The notes beneath the pieces are model-generated. The model was not told the DNA's origin. It did not search any database and saw nothing but the letters and a program-made list of their open reading frames with translations. Below, piece after piece: positions 12,084-23,086 of a stretch of DNA of 64,000 nucleotides. The stretch is from the NCBI GenBank assembly GCA_014529385.2, contig JABFUD020000278.1:1-64000 (forward strand), read 5' to 3'. The stretch's first letter is position 1. Every line of letters begins with the position of its first letter. The position numbers were made by a program, and so were the translations under genes. The stretch is from Adiantum capillus-veneris (Eukaryota; Streptophyta; Polypodiopsida; Polypodiales; Pteridaceae).

Positions 12084-12960
12084 TGTCATAATAACTAATA
12101 TCTAATTCTCCTAAATGATTTTCTCATGTTAAACTGATCATTTAATATAGGTAAGTGCCAGGGGAGAAAAAGCTAGAATATTGGTTAACCTGGCAGACCA
12201 CCGGCCACAATAGGGATCCAAAGGGGGGGGGCATCTGCAAAAGAGCTATGTGCAACAATGGGCTCCAAAGACCTTAGGGTTCAACCCCTTAAGACTTCCA
12301 AAATGCTAAGGTTCCAAAATTCAAAGGTTGTGTCCAAGGGTCGAAGATTAGGAAATTTGGATGCTTAGTGTGTGTGTCCAAAAGTCTTCACAAGTCCCTA
12401 CATACGAGGGGGCGAGCCCAAGAAGTAGGGGATGAGAGAGAAACACACACACACATTCACAAGCTTCATTTGTACACAAGGGGAAAGAGGGACACATGTC
12501 AGCTCCGTAGGCAAGATGCCCACAAGGTGTACTCAAATCCTATTGGATGGCCATGGAGGTGGACCAATGAGAATTAGGCTAGAGTAAATCTAGTTTAATT
12601 AATTCAAAAACACTTAATAAAAGAACCAATAGGAATTAAGCTCTCTAGAAGACTATTGGACAGTCTCCCAAGGGGTCCAATGAGCATTCAACAGCCCAAT
12701 GGCTTGCCTCATTCCTATTGTCGAGGAGGCAAAGGGGTCCAATGAGAATTTAGTTGCATTTATTAATTACCTAAAGCTCTCACAAAAAGGGAAAGGGGGA
12801 CACATGTCAGAAGACTATCACTTATGCTACTTAAACTCCATTGGCTAGGCCCGGGGAGGTCCAATGAGGTGCTAGAAAGAGCAAATAGCAAGAGGGGTCG
12901 ACCAAGAAAGAGAGGGGGCTGATTTTTCAAAGGCAATTATCCACACACACTCACACAAGC
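12084..12960 (+). repeat. 3' LTR of element A, first part
   Basis: It begins TGTCATAATAACTAATATC directly after a purine-rich tract (AAAAGAGAGATAA). It matches the A 5' LTR at 8557 onwards and continues after B at 21861. B inserted at the CACACAAGC position. Confidence 0.88.
12956..12960. repeat. Target-site duplication of element B (left)
   Basis: CAAGC immediately precedes the B 5' LTR and is repeated at 21856-21860 immediately after the B 3' LTR. Confidence 0.92.
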
Positions 12961-14551
12961 TGTCATAATAATCAATATCTAATTCTCCTAAATGATTTTC
13001 TCATATTAAACTGATCATTTAATGTGGGGAAGTGCCAAGGGAGAAAAAGCTAGAATATTGGTTAAGCTAGCAGACCGGCCATAGTAGGGATCCAAAGGAG
13101 GGAAAATAGGGATCCAAAGGGGGGGCCATCTGCAAAAGAGCCATGTGAAACAATGGGCCAAAAAGACCCTAAGGTTCAGCCCATTAAGACTTCCAAAATG
13201 CTAAGGTTCCAAAATTCAAAGGTTGTGTCCAAAGGTCAACCCTAGGAAAAATTGGATGCTTTGTGTGTGCCCTAAAAGTCTTTGCACATCCCTACATGGG
13301 AGGGGGCGAGCCCCAAAGCTAGGGGATGAGAGAGAAAGCCACACACACACACACAGGCTCCCTTTACACAAAGGGAATGAGGGACACATGTCAGCTCCCT
13401 AGGCCAGATGCCCACAAGGTGTGCCCAGTTCCTATTGGAAGACCCTTGAAGTGGACCAATGAGAATTAAGCTAGAGTAAATCTAGTTTAATTAATTTAAA
13501 AAAAATTTAATAAAAGAAACCAATGGGAATTAAGTCTCCTAGAAGACTATTGGGCAGTCTCCCAAGGGGTCCAATGAGCATTCAGGAGCCCCATGGCTTG
13601 CCTGATTCCTATTGGCCAGGAGGCAAAGGGGTCCAATGAGAGTTTAGTTTAATTATTTAATTACCTAAAGCTCTCACAAAAGGGGAAAGGGGGACACATG
13701 TCAGAAGGCTATCACTTATGCTGCTTAATTCCTATTAGCTTGACCTGGGGAGGTCCAATGAGGCAAAAGCCAGACCTAATTAGCAGCTAGGGCTCGCCCA
13801 AGAGAGAGGGGGGGCTGATTTTTGCTTGGCATTGACACACACACTCTCACACTTGACCATGTGTGAAGGGAAAATACTCTATCTCCTCCCAAGCTTTAAT
13901 GGAGAGCTCATCACCTACTCCAAGCTTGTGAGATAGAAGCCTACATCAACACTCTCTTGGCATGTGGATGCAAATCCAACCAAGAGCCAAGCTTCAATGC
14001 ATGCTCATCTTCTCTACCAAGCTAATTACTAAGCTAATCTATGCTAATATGAGTGATTATGTGAGGAGATGTACATCTTTCTCGTAAGATACTTCTTTTT
14101 CTTCTCAATCTACTCTCATACCCTGCTAGCTCTCACCATCTTCGAAGGTGTGTGAGGTCTTGGGTCTGAGAACGGGGATAATTCAAGTTGTGTTTGATTA
14201 AGTGTTTTGCTTGGTGTATGAAGCTTCCATCTTCATTGCACTAGCTAGTCTTGAAGGAACACAAAGAATTGTATTGTACAATGTCTCTCTTGATGGGAGA
14301 AACCATAATACAAAGCCTTTTGGAGGGGGGACCGGCTCCATGCAAATCCGGTCCTCAACTGTTGTCAATAGCTTAATTTCTCTCTCTTTTGAAAGTATTG
14401 TCGATGCTATCTAACTAGGTGTTATGCTTTTTGTTGCTCTCTCCACCCAAGCACTCTTATAATTCTCATTAGGAATCTATTCTAATGAAATGCCCACTAT
14501 GTTCATGCTAATTTCCGCTACACATAAGATTATAGGCCATTAAATGTTACA
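12961..14551 (+). repeat. 5' LTR of element B
   Basis: TG...CA ends, 1591 bp, nearly identical to 20266-21855. Short CA tracts account for some of the length differences between the two LTRs. Confidence 0.95.
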
Positions 14552-14552
14552 T

Positions 14553-14565
14553 TGGTATCAGAGCT
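14553..14565 (+). other. Primer-binding site of element B
   Basis: TTGGTATCAGAGC starts one base after the LTR end. It is the classic complement of the initiator methionine tRNA 3' end used by plant LTR retrotransposons. Confidence 0.9.
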
Positions 14566-14968
14566 CAAGGTTTCTCTTTTCTTGCTCAAGAAGGGAGGTC
14601 CTCAAGCTAGCTACAAATGGTTGGTATTATTAATTGCCTGTGAGTAAGTAGAATAGGGATTTTTCAGCCTTGTAGTGCGCCTGCCTTTGTGCAGTTAACG
14701 GGGCATCACCGTCGAGAGCTATGGTCTTAATAGTGGAGTCCTACGGGGCTTGCCTGCGGCTTAACCACTATTGAGCTATTAGAAGCTTGACAGGAGCCGG
14801 TGCTGTTTTGGTGTCGAAAGACCCTCTCTTCTATTCCTTGCAATTAATGGTATTCGAGCCGCGGGTACAGTAGCTTGAGTGCTTTTTCTAAAGGGGTAAA
14901 GAGGAGTAGCAACTAGGGCTTGAAGTGCCAAAGTACACCTAAAAAGTTTATACCTAAAAGTTGTTAGA

Positions 14969-17900
14969 ATGGCTGACAATAGTAAAGAGAGTGAAATTAA
15001 TGTTGATAACTTTGATTTTGCTCATGAGCAAGCTACTAATGATGCTTCAATGCTTGTTAACTATCTAGTTTCTAGGCTTCAACAAGCCATGGGCAATCCA
15101 TCTCTCCAAAGTGAAGTGCAACGGCAGCTCCGTGCTCACGGGATTCTCCAAGCTCATCACCATGACGAGAGAACACCTAGGAAGCCTCCTTGTGAGACTA
15201 CCAAAAGAGGTCTCTCTCCGATTCGGGAAGAAGAAGAGAATCCATATGAAGGGCTCAAGAACTTACTTCTTGATGATGCATCTCCTTCTCAAAGGAGAAC
15301 TCAAGAGCCTCCACCGAAGGAACGAGAAAGAAGCGAGTCTCCCGTCACCTCGGCGGAGATGGCTCCACGAAGACGGCGGGCTAAACGCTCTCCATCACCA
15401 CCGAAGCGGAGAAGACCATTACACTCTTCTCCACGCCATAATTCAAAGAGGGATGATAAAAAGCAAGAGAAGAAAAAGGCGAGAAAGAGGACACCCTCTT
15501 CTCCATCTTCTTCATCCTCTTCCTCTTATGAAAGCTATGGTGAAGACGACAAAGATCAAGACAAGAAAAAGGCGAGAAAGAGGTCACCCTCTTCTCCACC
15601 TTCTTCAAATTCTTCATCTTCTGAAGCAAGTGATGGTGCAACTTTTGAACCATCAAAAAGAAGAGGCCATAGGAAATCCTATGCCGCATGGAAGAGGTCG
15701 TCTAAGCTGAAGAAATTCAAAGAGGGAGGGAAGAGCATCTCTTTCCTTACCTATGATGGCACCTTTGGTGCTACAGACAAAGTTTTGGCCTTTATCCAGC
15801 AATTCGATGCGGCGTTTGGAGATGAGGGCTTCACGGAGTCCTCTAAGCTACGCCATGTAGCTATGCACTTTCAAAAGTCCGCCAGACAATGGTGGTCTAG
15901 CCTACGAGCCAACGGTGAAGCTCCACGAACATGGAAGGCTTTAAGAGCTTCCATTATGAAGCAGTTTTTGGCCACCGATGCCAAAGACAAAGTACTCACC
16001 GAATGGCGAAGCTTAAAGCTCTCTCCCAATGAATCCATCCACAAATATGTAGACAAGTTTTGGGACCTACAACTCAAAGCCACTGTCTTCAAAAAGTTGG
16101 ATTTTGGAGAGCAAAAGCAACAATTTTGTGCGGGCTTAACCGAAGAAATGGCGGAGTATGTCAACTCCCAAAGGCCACGTACCATATCGGCGGTAATACA
16201 CCATACTATGGTGGCCTCGCGAATCAATTTCCAAACGGGGGGTAAAAGAAATAATAAGCCCCCGGAAAACAAGGGTTCCAATGAGCCTAAGGGGAAGGAC
16301 AATGTCCAAAAGTCTCCTAAGGGCAATTCCAACAAAGCTAAAGAGAAGGGAGTTTACAAAGGAAAGAATAAACTCTCTCCTGAAGAGCTTGAGCGTTATC
16401 GTAAAGATAACCGGTGTTTCAAGTGCGGCGAACAAGGGCATGCATACCGCGCTTGTCCCCAAAAGAACAACTGCCAAGATCCTCCTAGAGCTTCTCTGGT
16501 TGAAATCCAAGAGGAGGAGATTCACCAAACTCACCACAAAGGATCTTCTCTATGCCATGCTTGGGGAAAGGTAAGAGAACATGATGCTTTTATTCTCTTT
16601 GACCCTGGTTCTACTCACAATTTCATATCTATGGAGTTAGCCACCAAGCTAGGCATACAATCCTACGAGATGGGAGATATCCTACCCGCAGACAGTGCCT
16701 TCAAGGGGCAAGAAGCTTCAGTCACTCCCTTAATCGGGAAATTGAGGCTTCATGTCCAAGGCTATGTGGACAAAGAGGACTTCTTTATCTCTCCTCTCAA
16801 ACATGAGGATGTAATCCTAGGGGCACCATGGTTTGACCGCCTGGCTGCCGATGTTAAATTTCCTGAAAGGAGAATCTCCTTTAAGTTCAGGGAAAATGAC
16901 ATGTATATAGATGCTAAGGAGATGGGTAACACCATCCCCATTGTACATACACCAGCTTTCAACAAGTCAATAAAGAGCTCTATTTCCGTGTACATGATTT
17001 TTGTTAAAGATTCTCAAAATGAACCTAATGCTTTAACAAAAGAAAATAAAAGCAACCAAAAGGAATTAGAGTTATCTAATTTTCTCAAAGGGTTTCAAGA
17101 TGTTTTTATTGACGACATCCCTTGTGAGCTACCTCCTAAACGAGGTAATGACGACCATGCAATTGAACTTCTTCCAGGAAGTTCACCGCCTAACAAACCT
17201 CCTTATAGAGTTTCTCAAGCTCAACAAGAGGAGATTATGCGGCAAGTGCATGAGTTAGTTGAGAAGGGCATGGTTAGGCCTAGCTCATCTCCATTTTGCT
17301 CACCTGTGCTATTAGTGCAAAAGAAAGACGGCACATATCGTATGTGTGTCGACTATAGAGCACTAAATAGGATCACTATCAAGAATAGGTTTCCCGTTCC
17401 AAGGGTAGAAGACCTATTTGATAAGCTACAAGGATCGACCTACTTCAGTAGGATTGACCTAAAAAGTGGCTATCATCAAATAAGGATAGTTGATCAAGAC
17501 ATTGTAAAGACCGCATTTCGTACTACATTTGGTCTTTACGAATACATTGTCATGCCTTTTGGCTTGACCAATGCACCAGCCACATTCAACCGCTTGATGG
17601 AAAAGCTGTTCAGGCCTCATCGAACCTTCACTGGAGTGTTCTTTGATGATATTATCATCTACTCTAATTCATTGGAGGAACACAAGCAACACCTCCAGGT
17701 AATATTTCAAGTTTTAAGAGAGAATAAACTTTATGTTAATCGAAAGAAAAGTGAATTTTTCTTGCAAGAGATTCAATATTTAGGTCACATTATCTCTCAA
17801 GATGGAATCCAAATGGATCCATCCAAGTTAGAGGTAATAAAAGGATGGCCTAAACCAAGGAATCTTCATGAACTAAGAAGCTTTATAGGTATGTGTGCAT

Positions 17901-19807
17901 ACTATAGACGCTTCATAGAAAAGTTCTCACGAATTGCAGGACCATTACATGACCTAACAAAGAAAAATATTAGGTATACGTGGTCTGCTAAGGAGAACAA
18001 TGCTTTCGAAAAGCTTAAAGAAAAGCTTATCTCTCAACCTGTGCTTACACTACCGGATCTCTCAAAACCATTTGAGGTCCAATGTGATGCTTGTGGTGAT
18101 TGCCTTGGGGCTGTTCTGCTCCAAGAAGGGCACGCCATAGGCTATGAGAGTCAAAGGCTCGACCCTGTTGAGCAAGCTCTAGGCATATACGAAAAAGAAC
18201 TCCTTGCAGTTCTACATGCCTTAGACTCATGGAAGCACTATTTATTGGGGACTCCTTTCATTCTGCGAACGGATCACCAAAGTCTTAAGTACTTCATGAT
18301 GCAGACCAAGCTCTCCGACAAACAAATGAGCTGGGCAAATTTTCTTTCGCAATTTCATTTTCATATTGCTCACATTGCTGGCAAGCATAATCAAGTAGCC
18401 GATGCACTCACAAGACGACCGAGAGTGAATGCGGTTTCCATAGCAACTCACAATGATCTATCTTCAATGATAGATGAGTATGCTATTGATCCCGATTTTA
18501 GAGATGTGATTTCAGCCCTTGCATTAGGGAAGAAAGAAGAACCATTTACTTTACAAGATGGTTATCTTCTCTATGGCAATAGACTATGTGTTACTAACTC
18601 ACTACGTGAGAAAGTAATGTATGAATCTCATGCTCCCCCATATGCGGGGCATAGAGGGATTCAGTCTACCCTAAAGGGAATTGAAACATATTTCTATTGG
18701 CCTACCATGAAAGTGAACATACACGAGTATGTTTCCAAATGTGTGGTATGTCAAAAGACAAAATTTGATAGAGGGAAGCAACTTGGATTGCTTCAACCAT
18801 TGCCAATCCCTAATTCACCTTGGGAGAGCATATCCATGGATTTTATCTTTGGATTGCCTAAGTCTATCCATGGGAATACGGGAATATGGACGATAGTAGA
18901 CAGGTTCAGTAAACAAGCTCATTTTATACCTGTCAAAAAGACTATCAAAGCCCATCAAATGGCAACCCTCTTCATTTCACAAATTTTCAAGTACCATGGC
19001 TTGCCAATGTCCATAGTGTCGGATAGAGATCCTAGAATGACTAGTAATTTCTGGAAGGGTCTCTTTGAGAATTTAGGAACAAGGCTAAACTTCTCTTCGG
19101 CCTATCATCCACAAACTGATGGCCAAAGTGAAATAGCTAACCTAACCATTCTTGATCTACTAAAAGCCTATGTAACGGAAGTAGATCAAAGATCCCAATG
19201 GGAGAAGTACTTACCCTTAGTAGAGTATGCTTACAATAACACTGTACATACTTCCACAGGAAAAGCACCTTTCGAGGTAATTGAGGGAAGATCAAAAAGT
19301 CCCTTGCTACTTAAGGTACATGGGAAGATCTTCGCTGCAGATGAGTATAGCCGAGACCTACAAGAATCTTTCCAAAAGATTAAGGATGCTATCTCTATCT
19401 CACAGCAAAGGCAAAAGGCTGCTGCTGACAAGCACAGAAGAGCCCAAGCCTTTAAAGAAAACGATTGGGTCTTGTTAAAGTTTCCCAAGGCTCGATTAAG
19501 GCACACGACGGGCAAGAATCCTACGGGCCACCAAAAGTACTATGCTAAACTAGCAAAAAGGTATTATGGTCCCTTCCAGATTCTTAGGCCAATCAATGAG
19601 ATGGCCTATCAACTTAAGTTGCCCAATCATTGGCTCATACACAATGCTTTTCATGTGAGCCTATTAAAGCCTTACAAAGTAGAGCCACCTCAAGAACCAA
19701 CTATTGAAGACCCACCGGAGATCGAGGACCACGAGGAGGTGTTGCAGCCCGAGTCCATTCTCCGACATGAAGACAAGGTATTAAGAGGCGGTAAAACTAT
19801 CCGATGA
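14969..19807 (+). CDS. Gag-pol polyprotein of chromovirus B
   Basis: One 1612-codon frame starts at ATG 14969, about 400 bp after the primer site. Residues ~130-230 form an Arg/Lys/Ser-rich region with two copies of a KKKARKR[T/S]PSSP unit. The Gag core is at ~265-400 (ARQWWSSL, ATDAKDKVL), a CCHC knuckle starts at C483 (CFKCGEQGHAYRAC), and the protease has DPGSTH at ~545. The RT carries CVDYRALN at ~793 and VFFDDIII with Asp893-894. RNase H begins near D1040 (CDACGDCLGAVL). The integrase has HHCC at ~1215-1260, then the D, D, E residues in SMDFIF (~1290), SDRDPRM (~1351) and GQSEIAN (~1386). A GPF module follows at ~1534. The frame stops inside what looks like a chromodomain. The order fits a plant chromovirus, acting in cytoplasmic particles and then integrating in the nucleus. 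All catalytic residues I can check are present. Confidence 0.96.
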   Translation: MADNSKESEINVDNFDFAHEQATNDASMLVNYLVSRLQQAMGNPSLQSEVQRQLRAHGILQAHHHDERTPRKPPCETTKRGLSPIREEEENPYEGLKNLLLDDASPSQRRTQEPPPKERERSESPVTSAEMAPRRRRAKRSPSPPKRRRPLHSSPRHNSKRDDKKQEKKKARKRTPSSPSSSSSSSYESYGEDDKDQDKKKARKRSPSSPPSSNSSSSEASDGATFEPSKRRGHRKSYAAWKRSSKLKKFKEGGKSISFLTYDGTFGATDKVLAFIQQFDAAFGDEGFTESSKLRHVAMHFQKSARQWWSSLRANGEAPRTWKALRASIMKQFLATDAKDKVLTEWRSLKLSPNESIHKYVDKFWDLQLKATVFKKLDFGEQKQQFCAGLTEEMAEYVNSQRPRTISAVIHHTMVASRINFQTGGKRNNKPPENKGSNEPKGKDNVQKSPKGNSNKAKEKGVYKGKNKLSPEELERYRKDNRCFKCGEQGHAYRACPQKNNCQDPPRASLVEIQEEEIHQTHHKGSSLCHAWGKVREHDAFILFDPGSTHNFISMELATKLGIQSYEMGDILPADSAFKGQEASVTPLIGKLRLHVQGYVDKEDFFISPLKHEDVILGAPWFDRLAADVKFPERRISFKFRENDMYIDAKEMGNTIPIVHTPAFNKSIKSSISVYMIFVKDSQNEPNALTKENKSNQKELELSNFLKGFQDVFIDDIPCELPPKRGNDDHAIELLPGSSPPNKPPYRVSQAQQEEIMRQVHELVEKGMVRPSSSPFCSPVLLVQKKDGTYRMCVDYRALNRITIKNRFPVPRVEDLFDKLQGSTYFSRIDLKSGYHQIRIVDQDIVKTAFRTTFGLYEYIVMPFGLTNAPATFNRLMEKLFRPHRTFTGVFFDDIIIYSNSLEEHKQHLQVIFQVLRENKLYVNRKKSEFFLQEIQYLGHIISQDGIQMDPSKLEVIKGWPKPRNLHELRSFIGMCAYYRRFIEKFSRIAGPLHDLTKKNIRYTWSAKENNAFEKLKEKLISQPVLTLPDLSKPFEVQCDACGDCLGAVLLQEGHAIGYESQRLDPVEQALGIYEKELLAVLHALDSWKHYLLGTPFILRTDHQSLKYFMMQTKLSDKQMSWANFLSQFHFHIAHIAGKHNQVADALTRRPRVNAVSIATHNDLSSMIDEYAIDPDFRDVISALALGKKEEPFTLQDGYLLYGNRLCVTNSLREKVMYESHAPPYAGHRGIQSTLKGIETYFYWPTMKVNIHEYVSKCVVCQKTKFDRGKQLGLLQPLPIPNSPWESISMDFIFGLPKSIHGNTGIWTIVDRFSKQAHFIPVKKTIKAHQMATLFISQIFKYHGLPMSIVSDRDPRMTSNFWKGLFENLGTRLNFSSAYHPQTDGQSEIANLTILDLLKAYVTEVDQRSQWEKYLPLVEYAYNNTVHTSTGKAPFEVIEGRSKSPLLLKVHGKIFAADEYSRDLQESFQKIKDAISISQQRQKAAADKHRRAQAFKENDWVLLKFPKARLRHTTGKNPTGHQKYYAKLAKRYYGPFQILRPINEMAYQLKLPNHWLIHNAFHVSLLKPYKVEPPQEPTIEDPPEIEDHEEVLQPESILRHEDKVLRGGKTIR

Positions 19808-19909
19808 TATCTTATTAAGTTTAAGAATTATCCTTTTGAAGATGCTAGATGGATGCAAGGCATACAATTAAAGGATAACCTAAACCTTGTCAATGCTTCC
19901 CAAGAGTAA
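19808..19909 (+). pseudogene. In-frame chromodomain remainder after the B stop codon
   Basis: Directly after the TGA that ends the gag-pol frame, the same frame reads YLIKFKNYPFEDARWMQ and continues to a TAA at 19907. With the preceding [16 protein letters not shown] this makes a chromodomain-like pattern (hydrophobic strand, then K-KNYP-EDA-W). Element A has the same CCGATGATATC sequence and the same downstream codons, so the stop is shared by both copies and is not a private mutation of B. The chromodomain call is by pattern only. Confidence 0.6.
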
Positions 19910-20248
19910 GCAAATGTACAAAATGTTAAAAATGAACAAAATTTTTGTCTTATAAGACTCTCTTTTTCTTTATTTGTCCACAAAAATGAAGTAGTATGCA
20001 TGCTTAGATCAAGTTTGCGAAGACGACGTCTCCCAAATACCAAGTAGAGCTTGTCACTCTACTATGGAAGACTGATAGGACTAATGTGCAGACATGCTTG
20101 CGGCAGCCTCGGGCTCTCAAGCGCCAAATGGACTAGTCATCCATTATGGAATGATGTCGTAGGGTAACATAGGGATCCTCTACCCGCTAAGAAAAGGACT
20201 CATGCATATGCTTTATCTTCTCTACACCATAGTCGAGGACGACTATGA

Positions 20249-20265
20249 TTTCAAGAGAGAGGTAA
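20249..20265 (+). other. Polypurine tract of element B
   Basis: A purine-rich stretch (AAGAGAGAGGTAA) lies immediately before the 3' LTR. The A counterpart at 12070-12083 reads AAAAGAGAGATAA. Confidence 0.65.
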
Positions 20266-21855
20266 TGTCATAATAATCAATATCTAATTCTCCTAAATGA
20301 TTTTCTCATATTAAACTGATCATTTAATGTGGGGAAGTGCCAAGGGAGAAAAAGCTAGAATATTGGTTAAGCTAGCAGACCGGCCACAGTAGGGATCCAA
20401 AGGAGGGAAAATAGGGATCCAAAGGGGGGGCCATCTGCAAAAGAGCCATGTGAAACAATGGGCCAAAAAGACCCTAAGGTTCAGCCCATTAAGACTTCCA
20501 AAATGCTAAGGTTCCAAAATTCAAAGGTTGTGTCCAAAGGTCAACCCTAGGAAAAATTGGATGCTTTGTGTGTGCCCTAAAAGTCTTTGCACATCCCTAC
20601 ATGGGAGGGGGCGAGCCCCAAAGCTAGGGGATGAGAGAGAAAGCCACACACACTCACACAGGCTCCCTTTACACAAAGGGAATGAGGGACACATGTCAGC
20701 TCCCTAGGCCAGATGCCCACAAGGTGTGCCCAGTTCCTATTGGAAGACCCTTGAAGTGGACCAATGAGAATTAAGCTAGAGTAAATCTAGTTTAATTAAT
20801 TTAAAAAAAATTTAATAAAAGAAACCAATGAGAATTAAGTCTCCTAGAAGACTATTGGGCAGTCTCCCAAGGGGTCCAATGAGCATTCAGGAGCCCCATG
20901 GCTTGCCTGATTCCTATTGGCCAGGAGGCAAAGGGGTCCAATGAGAGTTTAGTTTAATTATTTAATTACCTAAAGCTCTCACAAAAGGGGAAAGGGGGAC
21001 ACATGTCAGAAGGCTATCACTTATGCTACTTAATTCCTATTGGCTTGACCTGGGGAGGTCCAATGAGGCAAAAGCCAGACCTAATTAGCAGCTAGGGCTC
21101 GCCCAAGAGAGAGGGGGGCTGATTTTTGCTTGGCATTGACACACACACTCTCACACTTGACCATGTGTGAAGGGAAAATACTCTATCTCCTCCCAAGCTT
21201 TAATGGAGAGCTCATCACCTACTCCAAGCTTGTGAGATAGAAGCCTACATCAACACTCTCTTGGCATGTGGATGCAAATCCAACCAAGAGCCAAGCTTCA
21301 ATGCATGCTCATCTTCTCTACCAAGCTAATTACTAAGCTAAGCTATGCTAATATGAGTGCTTATGTGAGGAGATGTACATCTTTCTCGTAAGATACTTCT
21401 TTTTCTTCTCAATCTACTCTCATACCCTGCTAGCTCTCACCATCTTCGAAGGTGTGTGAGGTCTTGGGTCTGAGAACGGGGATAATTCAAGTTGTGTTTG
21501 ATTAAGTGTTTTGCTTGGTGTATGAAGCTTCCATCTTCATTGCACTAGCTAGTCTTGAAGGAACACAAAGAATTGTATTGTACAATGTCTCTCTTGATGG
21601 GAGAAACCATAATACAAAGCCTTTTGGAGGGGGGACCGGCTCCATGCAAATCCGGTCCTCAACTGTTGTCAATAGCTTAATTTCTCTCTCGTTTGAAAGT
21701 ATTGTCGATGCTATCTAACTAGGTGTTATGCTTTTTGTTGCTCTCTCCACCCAAGCACTCTTGTAATTCTCATTAGGAATCTACTCTAATGAAATGCCCA
21801 CTATGTTCATGCTAATTTCCGCTACACATAAGATTATAGGCCATTAAATGTTACA
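20266..21855 (+). repeat. 3' LTR of element B
   Basis: 1590 bp and nearly identical to the 5' LTR. It is followed by the CAAGC target duplication. Confidence 0.95.
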
Positions 21856-21860
21856 CAAGC

Positions 21861-22555
21861 TCATCTGTAGAGTAGGAAGATTCTCTCTCTCTTCTCAAGC
21901 TTAAATGGAAAGCTTATCACCTACTCCAAGCTTGTGAGACAGGATGCCTACACCAACAACTCTTGGCTTTGTGATGCAAATCCAGCCAAGAGCCAAGCTT
22001 CAATGCATGCTCATCTCCTCTACCATGCTAATTACTAAGCTAATATGCTGATATGAGTGATTATGTGAGGAGACGTACATCTTTCTCATAAGACTACTCT
22101 TTCTTCCTCTCAATCTACTCTCATACCCCTCTAGCTCTCACCATCTTCGAAGGTGTGTGAGGTGTTGTGTCTAAGACCGTGAGGGAATTGATGTTGTGTT
22201 TGATAAGTGTTTTGCTTAGTGCTTGAAGTTTGCATCTTCATTGCACTAGCTAATATTGAAGGAACACAAAGAATTGTATTGTAAAATGTCTCTCTTGATG
22301 GGGGAAACCATAATACAAAGCCTTTTGGAGGGGGGACAGGCTCCATGTAGATCCGGTCCTCAATTGTTGCCAATTGCTTAATTTCTTTCTCTTTTAAATT
22401 ATTGTTCATGCTATCTAGCTAGGTGTTATGCTTTTTGTTGCTCTCTCCACCCAAGCACTCTTGTTATTGTCATTAGGAATCTATTCTAATGAAATGCTAA
22501 CTATGTTCATGTTATTTTCTGCTACATACAAGTTACAAGGCCATTGAATGTTACA
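21861..22555 (+). repeat. 3' LTR of element A, second part
   Basis: It continues the LTR interrupted at 12960 (TCATCTGTAGAGTAGGAAG, compare 9450 in the A 5' LTR). It ends GGCCATTGAATGTTACA. Confidence 0.88.
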
Positions 22556-23086
22556 TGTGCTCCAGGAAACTTACTATTTCTATGTCAAGCCAAGAGGCGG
22601 TTACCATACAATACTCCCCCACATCAGTGCGCAGAAGTCAATGCTATCTGTACTGTTAGTTTACTCACAATCAGATTATGCCAAACCATTTAACCAGTTA
22701 ATGCATAGCATCAAAATTTTCATTGTGTACAACGGCCATAATTTACAAGCCAAAACCTCATTATTAAGTACTACCATTATTAAAACCTTATGTGGATTTT
22801 ACTGAGAAAAAATCCAAAACCCTGTTGAGGGGTTAGAGTAACAAAAAACCATTCAACTCTATGTACTTGTAAAGCAAGCACATTCAGTGGGCTATATCAG
22901 GTATCCCGTGCAAGTGTTAAAAATACCCTAGCATGTATATGTTTATGAAATCTCAACAGGAAAGAAAACCTCATTCAATAGATAGTGTTGGCAAACTTGA
23001 GTTGGTTGAGCTACAAGCTCCATGTTGGTGCAGCAGTAAATATTGCAAATCAACACACGGTCCTCTCTCTTAAAAAACACAGAATT
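22556..23086. other. Non-coding spacer with modules like the C terminal repeat
   Basis: No gene is seen. The start (ATGTCAAGCCAAGAGGCGGTTACC, then ACATCAGTGCG) resembles the module at about 23563-23612 inside the C terminal repeat. This may be a further, decayed copy of repeat-family sequence flanking element C. Confidence 0.45.

Larger units (their letters stand above)
12961..21855 (+). mobile_element. Complete gypsy chromovirus B
   Basis: All landmarks are present: two LTRs of 1591 and 1590 bp (both TGTCATAATAATC...TGTTACA), a 5 bp CAAGC target duplication, an initiator-Met type primer site, one long gag-pol frame, and a polypurine tract. By eye the LTRs differ at roughly a dozen positions over 1.59 kb, which indicates a recent insertion. 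It sits inside the 3' LTR of its relative A. The only clear defect is a stop codon within the C-terminal chromodomain. Confidence 0.95.
8557..22555 (+). mobile_element. Gypsy chromovirus A, internally deleted and split by B
   Basis: The element has a truncated 5' LTR (8557-10058), pol remains (10059-11700), and a 3' LTR in two pieces (12084-12960 and 21861-22555) separated by element B. Both LTRs begin TGTCATAATAACTAATATC and the 3' one ends GTTACA. The flanks (TTTTG on the left, TGTGC on the right) do not form an obvious target duplication. It is the same family as B but older, judged by its many differences. Confidence 0.85.

Noticed and set aside
14202-14414. A 70-codon frame repeated at 21506-21718
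   Set aside because: It lies inside the two LTRs of element B, so the repetition only reflects LTR identity. No codon-level conservation with the A LTR is evident.
15111-15710. Overlapping +1 frame of 199 codons inside B gag, and minus-strand frames across B pol
   Set aside because: They are shadows of the low-complexity, conserved gag-pol frame. They show no known domain and no start or stop logic of their own.
17640-17660. FFDD in place of YxDD in the B reverse transcriptase as a defect
   Set aside because: VFFDDI is a normal form of the active-site box in plant gypsy elements.
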